From Candidatus Scatousia excrementigallinarum (lineage in GTDB: Bacteria > Cyanobacteriota > Vampirovibrionia > Gastranaerophilales > Gastranaerophilaceae), in the NCBI GenBank assembly GCA_018711035.1, contig DVIU01000111.1:1-34611 (forward strand): DNA of 34,611 nt, read 5' to 3'. A model generated the notes under the pieces. The model ran no database searches. It saw only the letters and a list, made by a program, of their open reading frames with translations, and had not been told where the DNA came from. Numbering within the stretch: position 1 is the first letter of the stretch; every line of letters begins with the position of its first letter. Made by a program: the position numbers and the translations under genes. Below, one piece after another: positions 8,346 through 17,087 of this stretch.

Positions 8346-10748
8346 ATGATGCGAAATGAAATAATCGGATTTTTTCAGAACAAAAACACGATAATGTTCA
8401 TAACCACAATCTTTTTTATGCTGGGAATATTGTCGTACTTTAACAACTGTTCTTTAATATGTGCCGGTATTATTACAGGAATAACGATTTATACTCTTTT
8501 TAAAAAATATGTCTCATACAAGTACATCTTATTCTGGGTATTAATCTTTTACTTAGGATTCTTTAATTCGTATTTTAGAATAAAAACGACTGACCCACTG
8601 TTAGAAATTTCACCGCAAAAGGGCACTATTACCGGCCAGATAGTATCTATCCCTAATAGTAATACAAAGGACAAAATCAAGTTTTTCTTTAAAGTAAATG
8701 AATTCAACAATGAAAAAATCAGCGGAAAAACTCTTGTAACATTGAGCAGTGAAGAAGGTGATTTTTCAAGCCTCAATATTGGAGACCGGTATAAAATTAC
8801 CGGAAAACTCAGAACGCCTTTCCGTGCAACAAACCCGTCACAGTTTGATTATTCAAAATATTTAAGAAATTTTTCTATTTATACAACGTTTTATGCAAAC
8901 CTTGAAGACAGTCAGAAAATAGAAAAACCATTAACTAAAAAGTGGAAATTTCTGCAAGAATTAAATAATGTGAGAAACAGAATTTTACAAACTCATGCCC
9001 GCTATTTGCAAAGCCCGAATCTTGAAATTTTAGGCGGAATTGTATTCGGAGATGATGCAGTAGCTCCGCCGGATTATATAAAAAATTCATTTGTTAATTC
9101 AGGATTATTACACATTCTGGCCGCATCCGGAATGAATGTAGCCTTCATATACGGCTTCTGGTATTTTATATTAAGAAAACTTCGCGTTCCGTTTAGGATT
9201 ACTGTAATCAGCGGAATGGTTGTTGTGATTCTATATACTCTTATGACAGGGTTAGGCCCATCGTTAATAAGAGCTGCACTTATGTTGATATTTATTCTTA
9301 TTGGTAAATTAATTGATCGCGACGCCCATAGTGTATCGTTACTCTCGCTTGTTGCCGCGCTTATGCTTTTATATAACCCAGCATACATTAATGATGTCGG
9401 ATTTCAACTGTCATTCCTTGTTACATTTGGAATTTTAATAAGTGCGGAAGCGGTTATAAACAAGTTTAAAAACAGCAAAATTCCGGATTGGCTGAGTGCT
9501 GGAATACTAATACCTGTTATTGCACAGGTATGGGTTGCACCTATTCAGATGTTTTATTTTAATACATTTTCTACTTATTCTGTACTTGCAAATGTTTCTA
9601 TTATGCCATTTTTGAGTGTGATAAGTTTCGGCGGATTTATAAGTTCCGTACTTGCTGTTTTTACACCTGTAGCAAAATATGTTTGTGCAGCCGGCGACTT
9701 TGTTCTGAAATATTTTCTTGATGCTCTTGTCTGGATATCGAATTTTTACTCAAATCTTCCTCACTCTATGATAACAACAACTCACCCGGCAATATACCAG
9801 ATTGTTCTTTATTATGTAATTGTTCTTTTTATAACATATATGTTTAAAAAAGGATTTTCAAAAAAGGGTATCTTTACTGCAATAATATTATGCATAATTT
9901 TACTGCTCACAACTATAAGTATTCCGGATAAAAACCTCGAGATTATATCATTTGATGTGCAAAACGCTGACGCATTTCTTATAAAAACACCTGAGAACAA
10001 ATACTTTATAATTGATACGGGTAAATCTGCTTATAAGAGCGGAAGTTCTCAAGCAAAAATCATAATTTTAAAATATTTAAAAGACAGAGGAATAAAAAAT
10101 ATAGAAGGTCTTATAATAACGCACTTTGATAATGATCATTCAGGCGGAGCCGTCGATTTAATTAATAATCTTAATGTTAAAAATGTGTATATTAATTCTT
10201 ACTCAAACAACTCTTATACTTCAAAAAAGATTTATAAAACGTTAAAAGAAAAAGGTATTAATACACATCTTGCAAAGAATAACAATGAAATATACAAAGA
10301 AACAAATCTCGCGTTTAAAACATTCAAAGCAGAAATGCAGGATGATAATGAAAATTCAATAATAACTCTATTGAAATACAAAAATTTTGACACTCTTTTT
10401 ACCGGTGATGCAGGAATTGAAGCCTTTAATACTGTTAAAAAAGATATTCCGCATAATATTGAAGTTCTAAAAGTGGGACACCACGGTGCAAGAGGAGTTG
10501 TAGATGAAAAAATGCTTGAACATCTCAACACGCAAGTTTCAATAATATCAACCGGCTTAAACACTTTCGGACATCCAAATAAAGGAACGCTGGATATATT
10601 ACGAAAAACATATGTTTACAGAACAGACAGAAACAATTCAGTCAAAATAAGTACAGATGGAATTACGTACAACATTTTTACATTTGACCGAATGAAGCAT
10701 AAGTACCAGTTAAAACAAACTATTCAAACCCTAACTGACGAGCCTTAG
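8346..10748 (+). CDS. comEC: ComEC/Rec2 DNA uptake channel protein
   Basis: A full-length (800 residue) ComEC. It has N-terminal membrane segments and a DUF4131 region (about 1-190), the polytopic Competence domain (about 225-500; HILAASGMNVAFIYGF and TGLGPSLIRAALM are family motifs), and a C-terminal metallo-beta-lactamase domain (about 540-790) with HFDNDHSGGA and VGHHGARG. The protein moves single-stranded DNA across the inner membrane during natural transformation. The beta-lactamase part is thought to be a nuclease. No clear ribosome binding site precedes the ATG-ATG start. The gene follows the glycosidase by 29 bases. Its 3' end overlaps the convergent TPR gene by 29 bases. The type IV pilin-like gene downstream is compatible with a transformation system. 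Confidence 0.93.
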   Translation: MMRNEIIGFFQNKNTIMFITTIFFMLGILSYFNNCSLICAGIITGITIYTLFKKYVSYKYILFWVLIFYLGFFNSYFRIKTTDPLLEISPQKGTITGQIVSIPNSNTKDKIKFFFKVNEFNNEKISGKTLVTLSSEEGDFSSLNIGDRYKITGKLRTPFRATNPSQFDYSKYLRNFSIYTTFYANLEDSQKIEKPLTKKWKFLQELNNVRNRILQTHARYLQSPNLEILGGIVFGDDAVAPPDYIKNSFVNSGLLHILAASGMNVAFIYGFWYFILRKLRVPFRITVISGMVVVILYTLMTGLGPSLIRAALMLIFILIGKLIDRDAHSVSLLSLVAALMLLYNPAYINDVGFQLSFLVTFGILISAEAVINKFKNSKIPDWLSAGILIPVIAQVWVAPIQMFYFNTFSTYSVLANVSIMPFLSVISFGGFISSVLAVFTPVAKYVCAAGDFVLKYFLDALVWISNFYSNLPHSMITTTHPAIYQIVLYYVIVLFITYMFKKGFSKKGIFTAIILCIILLLTTISIPDKNLEIISFDVQNADAFLIKTPENKYFIIDTGKSAYKSGSSQAKIIILKYLKDRGIKNIEGLIITHFDNDHSGGAVDLINNLNVKNVYINSYSNNSYTSKKIYKTLKEKGINTHLAKNNNEIYKETNLAFKTFKAEMQDDNENSIITLLKYKNFDTLFTGDAGIEAFNTVKKDIPHNIEVLKVGHHGARGVVDEKMLEHLNTQVSIISTGLNTFGHPNKGTLDILRKTYVYRTDRNNSVKISTDGITYNIFTFDRMKHKYQLKQTIQTLTDEP

Positions 10749-12456
10749 CATATATTTTTTCAGCTTCTGCCTTTTTACCGAGATTGCTCAGAGCAACACT
10801 TTTATAATAATATGCATTGCCGCAATTTCTATCAAGCATTATGGCTTTATTTGCGAATTCAAGTGCTGAAAAATTCTCTTTCTTATCAAGAAATACTCCT
10901 GTAATTCCAAGATAATTATAAATATCAGTAGGATCAAGTTCTATTGCTTCAATATAATCATCAATAGCTTCATCAAATTTACCCATATTATGCAAAGCCC
11001 ACGCTTTTCTGTAATGAGAATATGCGTAATCTTTATTTACCATAATTGCTTTATTTGCATAAAGGATAGACTTTTTAAAATCTTTCAGCTTTGAATAACA
11101 GAATGATATATTCGCATAGGCATCAACAAAAGTACTGTCACATTCTATACATTTTTCGTAACATGAAATAGATTCATTATACTTTTCCATTTCCTGAAGA
11201 GCCCATGCTTTTCTGAAATAGGAATATGCACTGTTTTTATCAAGAAAAATTGCTCTGTTTGCGTATTCAAACGACAGCTCAAGCTGACCGGTCTTAGAAT
11301 AACAGTAGGAGATAGAATGGTAATAGTCCAAATCCTCAGGCTCAAGCTCTATACACTTCTTGAAAACCTCTGCCGCTGCATCATAACGTTCTACAGCCAG
11401 CATAACATTTCCTTTACGATAATAAGAATATGCTGATTTATCATTAATTATAATTGCCATATCCGCATATTTATCCGCGAGTTTATAATCCTTAATCATT
11501 GAATAACAATATGAAATATTTAATAGTATATCATCATCAAATCTGTTAAATTTTAAGGCTTTTTTATAGAAATCCAATGCGGCATAGTAATCCTTTTTAG
11601 CCTCATAAATTTCACCGGCAAGTTCATAAAGATATTCTGTCGGGTCTGTAGTGTAATAAGCAAAACGAAGATATCTTAATGCTTTATTATAAAGCCCTCT
11701 TGATTTAGCGGTAATGGCAAGAAATATTAAAACCTGCTGTTTATCATCTGTTTTTCGGTATAGTTTACGAGATAAGTCGTCTGCTTCATCATATCTTTCA
11801 AGATAAATCAAGCACTGAATTTGTCTTTCTAAAAGAGATTGTGTTTCGTGAATAGCAAGACATTTTTCCAGATACTCAAGTCCCTTATCTATATTATCCA
11901 ACACGCCAAAGGACTCCATCATCTTATAATATAGATTATATTTATCTTTGTACTCTTTAGCTTTTTCGAAATATTCAATAGCTTTTTCATGCTTTTCAGG
12001 AATAATTGCATAGTAGGCAAAACCCACATTATAAAAATAATCAGGAGAATTTACTTGATTTTCTAACAATTTTGACAGGTAATATTCTGATTTTTCAAGA
12101 TTTTCTGTATAGTTATAAAGGTATGCAAGAAATGCCTGTATGAACCAGTCATCACGCCCGAATTGTTCAGCAAGCTCAAGATTTTTAAGACACTCTTTTT
12201 TCTTAGCTTGCTTGCCATATGCAAATGCAAGCCTTATATAACCATAAGCATAGCCGGGATTAAGCTTAACAGATTTCTTTGCATATTTTACAGCTTTCTT
12301 ATAGTCATGAAAAAACACATAAGCTTTTGATAAGTATGCACATTGTTCTGCGGTCAAATGCTTTTCTTTTTCCAGCATTTTTATAACATTCTCAGCAGTA
12401 ACACTGTTTATGAATATTTTTGCATCTTCATACTTTGTATAAAAGTTATCGTACAT
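10720..12456 (-). CDS. Large TPR-repeat protein (cytoplasmic)
   Basis: A 578-residue protein made almost wholly of tetratricopeptide repeats, about 14 to 16 units. Many are close copies of the form AYSYFRKAWALQEMEKYNESISCYEKCIE and SHYRKAWALHNMGKFDEAIDDYIEAIE. The near-identical units in the second half imply recent internal duplication. There is no signal peptide or membrane segment, so it is probably cytoplasmic. Partner unknown. The ATG at 12456 has only a weak GGGT upstream. The 3' end overlaps comEC by 29 bases on the opposite strand. Confidence 0.9.
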   Translation of the reverse strand: MYDNFYTKYEDAKIFINSVTAENVIKMLEKEKHLTAEQCAYLSKAYVFFHDYKKAVKYAKKSVKLNPGYAYGYIRLAFAYGKQAKKKECLKNLELAEQFGRDDWFIQAFLAYLYNYTENLEKSEYYLSKLLENQVNSPDYFYNVGFAYYAIIPEKHEKAIEYFEKAKEYKDKYNLYYKMMESFGVLDNIDKGLEYLEKCLAIHETQSLLERQIQCLIYLERYDEADDLSRKLYRKTDDKQQVLIFLAITAKSRGLYNKALRYLRFAYYTTDPTEYLYELAGEIYEAKKDYYAALDFYKKALKFNRFDDDILLNISYCYSMIKDYKLADKYADMAIIINDKSAYSYYRKGNVMLAVERYDAAAEVFKKCIELEPEDLDYYHSISYCYSKTGQLELSFEYANRAIFLDKNSAYSYFRKAWALQEMEKYNESISCYEKCIECDSTFVDAYANISFCYSKLKDFKKSILYANKAIMVNKDYAYSHYRKAWALHNMGKFDEAIDDYIEAIELDPTDIYNYLGITGVFLDKKENFSALEFANKAIMLDRNCGNAYYYKSVALSNLGKKAEAEKIYAKARQLGFE

Positions 12457-12583
12457 TATTACCCGTTCTTGCAGGTTGTAATAAAACCCGCAAAATTTTT
12501 CTAACCTTATTACAAAAGTATTTACGGCAGTGTAAGAAAAAAACTTTAGAAATTTTGCACAAAAATTTACATAAATTTAAATT

Positions 12584-13348
12584 TTAAACAAGAGCTTCAT
12601 TTTCTTTATCTTCGAGAGCGGTCGTAATTTCATCAAGTATTAATCTGGCAGCAGCGACCCTGTTTTCGGCAGTAGTAATAGGACGGCCTATAACCATATA
12701 ATCAACACCGGATAAAATAGCACCTCTTGGAGTATCTACTCTTACCTGATCATTAACAGACGACCATGTAGGGCGTGTTGCAGGGCAGACAATTATAAAA
12801 TCTTTATCAGGGATTTGCTGTCTGATTCTTCTGGCCTCATCAGCACTTGCGACAACACCGTCCAGACCGGAGTCATAGGCAACCTGAGCTAATTTAGAAA
12901 CATAATCTTCAATACTTTTTTCAACACATAATTCTTCGGTTAATGTTCTCTGTCCGAAACTTGATAAAAGGGTAACACCCAGAATAACGGGAGGCTCTTT
13001 TTCAAGACGCTTACAGCAGGCGTTAACGGCTTTAACTGTTCCGGCAATCATCTTAGATCCGCCTTGGATATGAATATTAAAAAAATGGATATTATTTTTA
13101 ACAAGATTGATACAGGCTTTTTGAACAGTATTTGGAATATCATGGAATTTACTGTCATAATAGCAGCGGCCGCCTAATTCTTCGATAAGACGTACAGCTT
13201 CAAAACCGTAAGTAACAATAAGCGGCAGACCTATCTTAAAATAGCCGACATAATCTTTTAATTCTAATACAAGCTCTTTAACTTCTTCCAGTGTATCAAC
13301 ATCAAGAGCCAAAATAATTCTGTCTTTCGGACACTCAGGTTTAATCAT
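12584..13348 (-). CDS. pyrF: Orotidine 5'-phosphate decarboxylase
   Basis: The last step of de novo UMP synthesis, OMP to UMP. A single TIM barrel with the active-site motifs IILALDVDTLEE, GYFKIGLPL, the catalytic D-x-K-x-x-D motif in YYDSKFHDIPNTV, and the phosphate-binding DYMVIGRPITTA. Length 254 matches the bacterial class I enzyme. The ORF track begins with a GTG (13363) that lies inside the Shine-Dalgarno sequence AGGTGGG. The ATG at 13348, nine bases after that site, is therefore the better start. No other pyrimidine gene is adjacent. Confidence 0.95.
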   Translation of the reverse strand: MIKPECPKDRIILALDVDTLEEVKELVLELKDYVGYFKIGLPLIVTYGFEAVRLIEELGGRCYYDSKFHDIPNTVQKACINLVKNNIHFFNIHIQGGSKMIAGTVKAVNACCKRLEKEPPVILGVTLLSSFGQRTLTEELCVEKSIEDYVSKLAQVAYDSGLDGVVASADEARRIRQQIPDKDFIIVCPATRPTWSSVNDQVRVDTPRGAILSGVDYMVIGRPITTAENRVAAARLILDEITTALEDKENEALV

Positions 13349-13494
13349 ATTTAAAAATCCCACCTATGCTATGCCGTTTATTACTTGAGACTCAGAGGTT
13401 CTCGCAAGATTCCCGACACCATATAACAGAAATATTTTACTACTAAAATAAATGAAAATCAATAGTCAACAGTAGAGTAATAAGTCAGCCGTAA

Positions 13495-13525
13495 GAAAAA
13501 AAAAGAGACTTTCGATGAAAGTCTC
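13495..13525 (-). terminator. Intrinsic terminator of the pilin-like gene
   Basis: On the minus strand GAGACTTTC-ATC-GAAAGTCTC makes a perfect 9-bp stem followed by nine T residues. It lies about 50 bases after the stop of the pilin-like gene at 13575 and separates it from pyrF. Confidence 0.88.
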
Positions 13526-13574
13526 ATAACAAAAAGATTCATTTAGATTTTACTTTATTAGAAAAGTAAACTTG

Positions 13575-14270
13575 TTATTTACCTGCGCCGTATAAAACAG
13601 CCTCACCGGCACGTGTGGCAGGTAGAATAGTTTGATCATACATAACTACAGGGTAGATATCAGTTGGATTAGAAACTTTACAGTTGTCACCATCGGAACC
13701 GGTATCACAAACAACTAACTTGTTAGGATTTTTTTCGCCATTAACGTCAATTACACCATAGCATAAAGATTCATCCGTCGTTGAATTACCTTCTGTACAA
13801 GCACCTGCATCTTTAGGAAATGTAAATGTAATCCCATCATTAAAATACAAAGTATAATTTCCAGAAGCTTTACTGCCAAATTCTGCTTTGGTTGTTTTTG
13901 CATCTTCTCCTGACCCCCTTGTCATAGAAGCTTCCCAACCGGTATCACCAGATGCTCCATCACTTGTTTTAACAACATTCATACGGTTGTTAAACAAATT
14001 ATATAAGGTTGTATCACCACTCGCAGCAGTAACTTCACCATCATCTTCACTACCTTTATTAGTCTGAGACAAATCATAGTCATCAAGAGCAACGTTCAAA
14101 ACTACAGCCTGTGATAATACTGATAATGCTTTTTTATAAGCTGTTTTGTACTGTGCACCGTTTGTTGAGTTCATCAATGTTGGCATTGTCATTGCTGCTA
14201 CTACCCCGATAATACCGAGTGTAATTAACACTTCGGCAAGCGTAAAGCCTTTTTTAAAACTTCTTATCAT
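13575..14270 (-). CDS. Type IV pilin-like protein (prepilin N-methylation/cleavage signal)
   Basis: A 231-residue protein with a class III signal: MIRSFKKG followed by FTLAEVLITLGIIGVVAAM. The prepilin peptidase site is KKG/F, and the conserved Glu is at position 5 of the mature hydrophobic helix. The remaining domain is Asp/Gly/Ser/Thr rich and contains several cysteines (for example GACTEGNSTTDESLC). The group has many such pseudopilins, so this may be a minor pilin or pseudopilin rather than the major pilin. The ATG is preceded by a near-ideal GGAGGT. A consensus promoter and an intrinsic terminator flank the gene, so it is monocistronic. It is divergent from an XRE regulator. Confidence 0.9.
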   Translation of the reverse strand: MIRSFKKGFTLAEVLITLGIIGVVAAMTMPTLMNSTNGAQYKTAYKKALSVLSQAVVLNVALDDYDLSQTNKGSEDDGEVTAASGDTTLYNLFNNRMNVVKTSDGASGDTGWEASMTRGSGEDAKTTKAEFGSKASGNYTLYFNDGITFTFPKDAGACTEGNSTTDESLCYGVIDVNGEKNPNKLVVCDTGSDGDNCKVSNPTDIYPVVMYDQTILPATRAGEAVLYGAGK

Positions 14271-14299
14271 CTATGTACCTCCATTATAATAGTTCCATT

Positions 14300-14331
14300 A
14301 TTATAATACCATATGTATATCATTTTGTCAA
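14300..14331 (-). promoter_or_regulatory. Sigma70-type promoter of the pilin-like gene
   Basis: On the minus strand TTGACA (14331-14326) and TATTAT (14308-14303) are separated by 17 bases. A second near-consensus TATAAT overlaps at 14305-14300. Transcription would begin near 14296, about 25 bases before the start codon. The spacer contains one copy of ATATCATT, the motif repeated towards the XRE gene. Confidence 0.7.
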
Positions 14332-14372
14332 TATAAATGATATTTATATCATTAATGTAGTGCTATATCATT
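14317..14372. promoter_or_regulatory. Candidate XRE operator: ATATCATT repeats between divergent genes
   Basis: ATATCATT occurs three times in the same orientation (14317-14324, 14346-14353, 14365-14372) and once inverted (AATGATAT, 14336-14343). The inverted copy and the 14346 copy form a perfect 8-2-8 palindrome. One copy lies inside the pilin promoter spacer; the others lie just upstream of the XRE gene. The arrangement suggests autoregulation plus control of the pilin. The region is AT-rich, so chance contributes. Confidence 0.5.
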
Positions 14373-14399
14373 AATATACTTTTCTTGAAGGGAGATATC

Positions 14400-14717
14400 G
14401 TGGATAAAGTACTTATCGGCAAAAAGCTAAAACAAATCCGTATTTCCAGAGGAATTTCTCAGGAACAGCTATCTGAGATGATTTCTTTATCTCCCAGACA
14501 GATGAGCATTATTGAAACAGGCAACTCTTACCCTTCTCTTGATACATTTATCAGAATTGCCGAAAAACTTGAATTTAACATTAACGAATTTTTTAATATA
14601 GATATAAAAAAAGGCGACGAAACCCGCGACCAAGTAATTGAACAGATTAAAACTCTTGATAAAAAACATCTGTACCTTGTTAGCGATATTATTACCGCTA
14701 TTGAAAAAAACTCCTAA
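14400..14717 (+). CDS. XRE-family helix-turn-helix regulator
   Basis: A 105-residue regulator. The N-terminal half is a Cro/C1-type helix-turn-helix: IGKKLKQIRISRGISQEQLSEM, then LSPRQMSIIETGNSYPSLDTFIRIAEKL. A short helical C-terminus follows. The ORF track uses a TTG (14385) inside the ribosome binding site. I chose the GTG at 14400 because GGGAG lies six bases upstream. It is divergent from the pilin-like gene across ATATCATT repeats that are likely operators. A glycosyltransferase follows 18 bases downstream, probably in the same transcript. The ligand or signal is not evident. Confidence 0.87.
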   Translation: MDKVLIGKKLKQIRISRGISQEQLSEMISLSPRQMSIIETGNSYPSLDTFIRIAEKLEFNINEFFNIDIKKGDETRDQVIEQIKTLDKKHLYLVSDIITAIEKNS

Positions 14718-14735
14718 TTATATTAAAAATCTAAT

Positions 14736-15692
14736 ATGACAGTAAAATATTTTATTCTTAAAAATATAAGAAAAATTGTAACCCGGATTCTAAAAACAAA
14801 TCCAAACAAGGAATTAATTTGTGAAACCAGATTAAATCTTTTCGAAAACTATATCAATAATAATGGTTTTATAGAAAGTATAAAAGAAATATTCAGAGCT
14901 TATTCAAATATTTCACCACCAAAATATTTTGAAACAGAGCTTGCCATAACCGCAATTCTAAAAAATGAGGCTCCTTATATTAAAGAATGGATTGAATTTC
15001 ACAAACTTGTCGGAGTCCAAAAATTCTTTTTATATGACAACGAAAGCAATGATAACATTAAAGAAATTCTACAGCCATATATTGAAGCAAAAGAGGTTAT
15101 TTATACCTACCTGCCCGGAGAAAAACAACAGTTCATTGCATATCAGGATTCAATAAGAAAAAATGCAAACAAAGTAAAATATATGGCATTCATTGATATT
15201 GATGAATTTATTACCCCTGTAAAATATGATACCATAACCGAATTTTTAAAATACGCTGAAAGTAAAGAGAAACACATAGGTGCTATAGGGATAAACTGGG
15301 TAATGCACGGATTCAACGGGCACAAAACAACACCTGAAGGTCTGGTATGTGAAAATTTTTCTCGATGTGACTTTGACACCGACAGAAATAAACATATTAA
15401 ATCCATAGTAAATCCGCGCACAGTTATCTTTGCAAACCACCCGCATTATTTTGTTCACAAACTCGGAGTAAAAATCATAAACTCCTGCGGAGAAGAAACT
15501 TACGGCCCCTTCTCTGAACAGGATTATGAGCACATTATAATTAATCACTTCTGGACTAAATCATATGAAGAATATTTAAAAAGGTGTAAAAAAGGAAAAG
15601 CCGACGGTGCTGAACCTATAAAAATCGCATACTTCCGGACTTCTTATCAAAAGATGAAAACAAATCAATGGAAAGATTTATACCTCTATTAA
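14736..15692 (+). CDS. Glycosyltransferase, family 92/GT2-like
   Basis: A 318-residue glycosyltransferase. The core begins ITAILKNEAPYIKEWIEFHKLVG and continues with FLYDNESND. The metal/nucleotide-sugar DxD motif is in FIDIDEFITP. A C-terminal HYFVHKLG...HIIINHFW segment is typical of the DUF23/GT92 and related GT2_4 families. No signal peptide or membrane helix, so it acts in the cytoplasm or at the inner face of the membrane. The sugar and acceptor are unknown. No Shine-Dalgarno is seen; it follows the XRE gene by 18 bases and may rely on readthrough or coupling. It converges with rmuC, with only 16 bases between them. Confidence 0.82.
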   Translation: MTVKYFILKNIRKIVTRILKTNPNKELICETRLNLFENYINNNGFIESIKEIFRAYSNISPPKYFETELAITAILKNEAPYIKEWIEFHKLVGVQKFFLYDNESNDNIKEILQPYIEAKEVIYTYLPGEKQQFIAYQDSIRKNANKVKYMAFIDIDEFITPVKYDTITEFLKYAESKEKHIGAIGINWVMHGFNGHKTTPEGLVCENFSRCDFDTDRNKHIKSIVNPRTVIFANHPHYFVHKLGVKIINSCGEETYGPFSEQDYEHIIINHFWTKSYEEYLKRCKKGKADGAEPIKIAYFRTSYQKMKTNQWKDLYLY

Positions 15693-15708
15693 AAGAAAAA
15701 ATATCTTT

Positions 15709-16797
15709 TTAATCTTCGGGAATTTCCTCTTTTAAATCGTCAGGCAGTTCCGGAATTTGTTTTGAAACAACGCCTCCCAGCTTTTCAATCTTTTTAATTT
15801 GATTTAGAATATTTCCGGTACCGTTAAGCTTTTTAAGAGCTGTATCAAGATTAGAACGGACTTTAAGCAAATCAGCAAGTAATGCAGCAAACTTATCAAG
15901 CATTGCAGAACAAAGTCTGGAAATTTCTACAGCGTTCTTATTCTGCCTGTCAACGACGTGAAAAGAATTTATAATCTTTAACGCCGCAAGAAGGGTTGAT
16001 GGAGAAACCGGCATAACCTTGTTTTGCCATGCGTAATTCCAGAGCTTGCAGTCTTCACAAAACATCATAGAATAACAGCTTTCAATAGGGATAAACATAA
16101 GAACATAATCAGGGGATTGTCCTTCTGATGAATAATCACGTTTCGAAAGTCCGGTAATATGAGCCTTAGTTGAATCCATAAAATGTTTTAAATGAATATC
16201 TTTTTCAGCTTCATCTTCACAATTAACATACCCGTCCCAGGATGAAAGAGACGTTTTAGCATCAATATATACGTTTCTGCCCTCAGGTAAAAAAACTGTT
16301 GCATCAGGTCTTCCCTCTCCTGTTCCGAACTGAATTTTATATTCCTCATCTTTTCTCAGTCCGGAAGCTTCAAGCACACGTTCTAACACAATTTCTCCCC
16401 AGTGCCCCTGTCTTCGGTTATCAGAACGCATTACATTTACAAGAGAATTTGTATCCTGTGAAATTCTGTTACCTGCCTCCAAGAAACTTTTGATATTCAT
16501 ATCAAAACGTGTAAATTTCTCAGCTTCAACTTTGAAATTTTCTTCCGCTCGTTTTTCAAAATCCTCTATTCGTTCTTTAAATCTTTTATAAAATTCATCA
16601 AGTTTTTCACGATTTTGTTCGCTTAATTCTTTAGAACCATCTTTTAATAATGCATTTGCAGTACTTTCAAACGAAAGTTTCATCTGTTGAAGCATTGCCT
16701 CTCTTGCTGCCGTTTCACTCTTTTTACTCAAGAAAAAAGGTACATAAACAGCAGCAGCACCTATCACAAATCCCGCAATAAATATAAAAATTTCCAT
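15709..16797 (-). CDS. rmuC: DNA recombination protein RmuC homolog
   Basis: A 362-residue protein with an N-terminal membrane anchor (IFIAGFVIGAAAVYVPFFLS), a long coiled coil (about 25-120), and the RmuC nuclease-like domain. Family motifs are RRQGHWGEIVLERVLEASGL, GRPDATVFLPEGRNVYIDAKTSL, DYVLMFIPIESCY and SPSTLLAALKII. RmuC limits rearrangements at inverted repeats. The catalytic D-x-A-K motif (IDAKTS) is intact. GGAG lies six bases before the ATG. It appears to be a single-gene unit. Confidence 0.93.
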   Translation of the reverse strand: MEIFIFIAGFVIGAAAVYVPFFLSKKSETAAREAMLQQMKLSFESTANALLKDGSKELSEQNREKLDEFYKRFKERIEDFEKRAEENFKVEAEKFTRFDMNIKSFLEAGNRISQDTNSLVNVMRSDNRRQGHWGEIVLERVLEASGLRKDEEYKIQFGTGEGRPDATVFLPEGRNVYIDAKTSLSSWDGYVNCEDEAEKDIHLKHFMDSTKAHITGLSKRDYSSEGQSPDYVLMFIPIESCYSMMFCEDCKLWNYAWQNKVMPVSPSTLLAALKIINSFHVVDRQNKNAVEISRLCSAMLDKFAALLADLLKVRSNLDTALKKLNGTGNILNQIKKIEKLGGVVSKQIPELPDDLKEEIPED

Positions 16798-16899
16798 TAA
16801 CTCTCCTTATATCCCGTCCGATTTACGGATAATCTATTTATAATATACCACAATAAAATTACACTAAAAAGATTATATAAAAAATATCAATCTAAAAAA

Positions 16900-17002
16900 T
16901 CAACCATGCCTAAAAGCATGGTGTAGAGCATGGTTGAGATGTTTTCTACATCCATGGATTTAAATCAATAATTCATGCTTTACATACACAAACATCAATC
17001 AA
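16900..17002 (+). promoter_or_regulatory. CATG-rich palindromic leader upstream of the response regulator
   Basis: The 290-base gap between rmuC and the response regulator holds an inverted-repeat cluster. TCAACCATGC (16900-16909) can pair with GCATGGTTGA (16928-16937; 10 bp), or its inner part can pair with GCATGGT (16916-16922; 7 bp), giving two exclusive hairpins. ATCCATGGAT (16950-16959) is a perfect palindrome, and CATCCATG (16949-16956) pairs with CATGGATG (16995-17002). They may be binding sites for the NarL-type regulator (autoregulation) or an RNA leader. Nothing else is seen in the gap. Confidence 0.45.
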
Positions 17003-17087
17003 GGCATGGATGAATACCACCCTCTAAAAGTTGTAGTATATACAGTGTAGAGGACAGCAATCAATAAAAGTTTAAGAGGGGAATAAG

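Noticed and set aside
10720-12456. The near-identical TPR units as a DNA tandem repeat or assembly artefact
   Set aside because: The units differ at many codon positions and keep the frame, consistent with ordinary TPR evolution.
13364-13490. Riboswitch or attenuator in the pyrF leader
   Set aside because: Only a weak interrupted stem (CTTG...CAAG) is visible, with no U-run or anti-terminator arrangement.
15690-15713. Bidirectional terminator between the glycosyltransferase and rmuC
   Set aside because: The inverted repeat is almost all A/T (TTAAAAGA with TCTTTTTAA), imperfect, and too weak to call.
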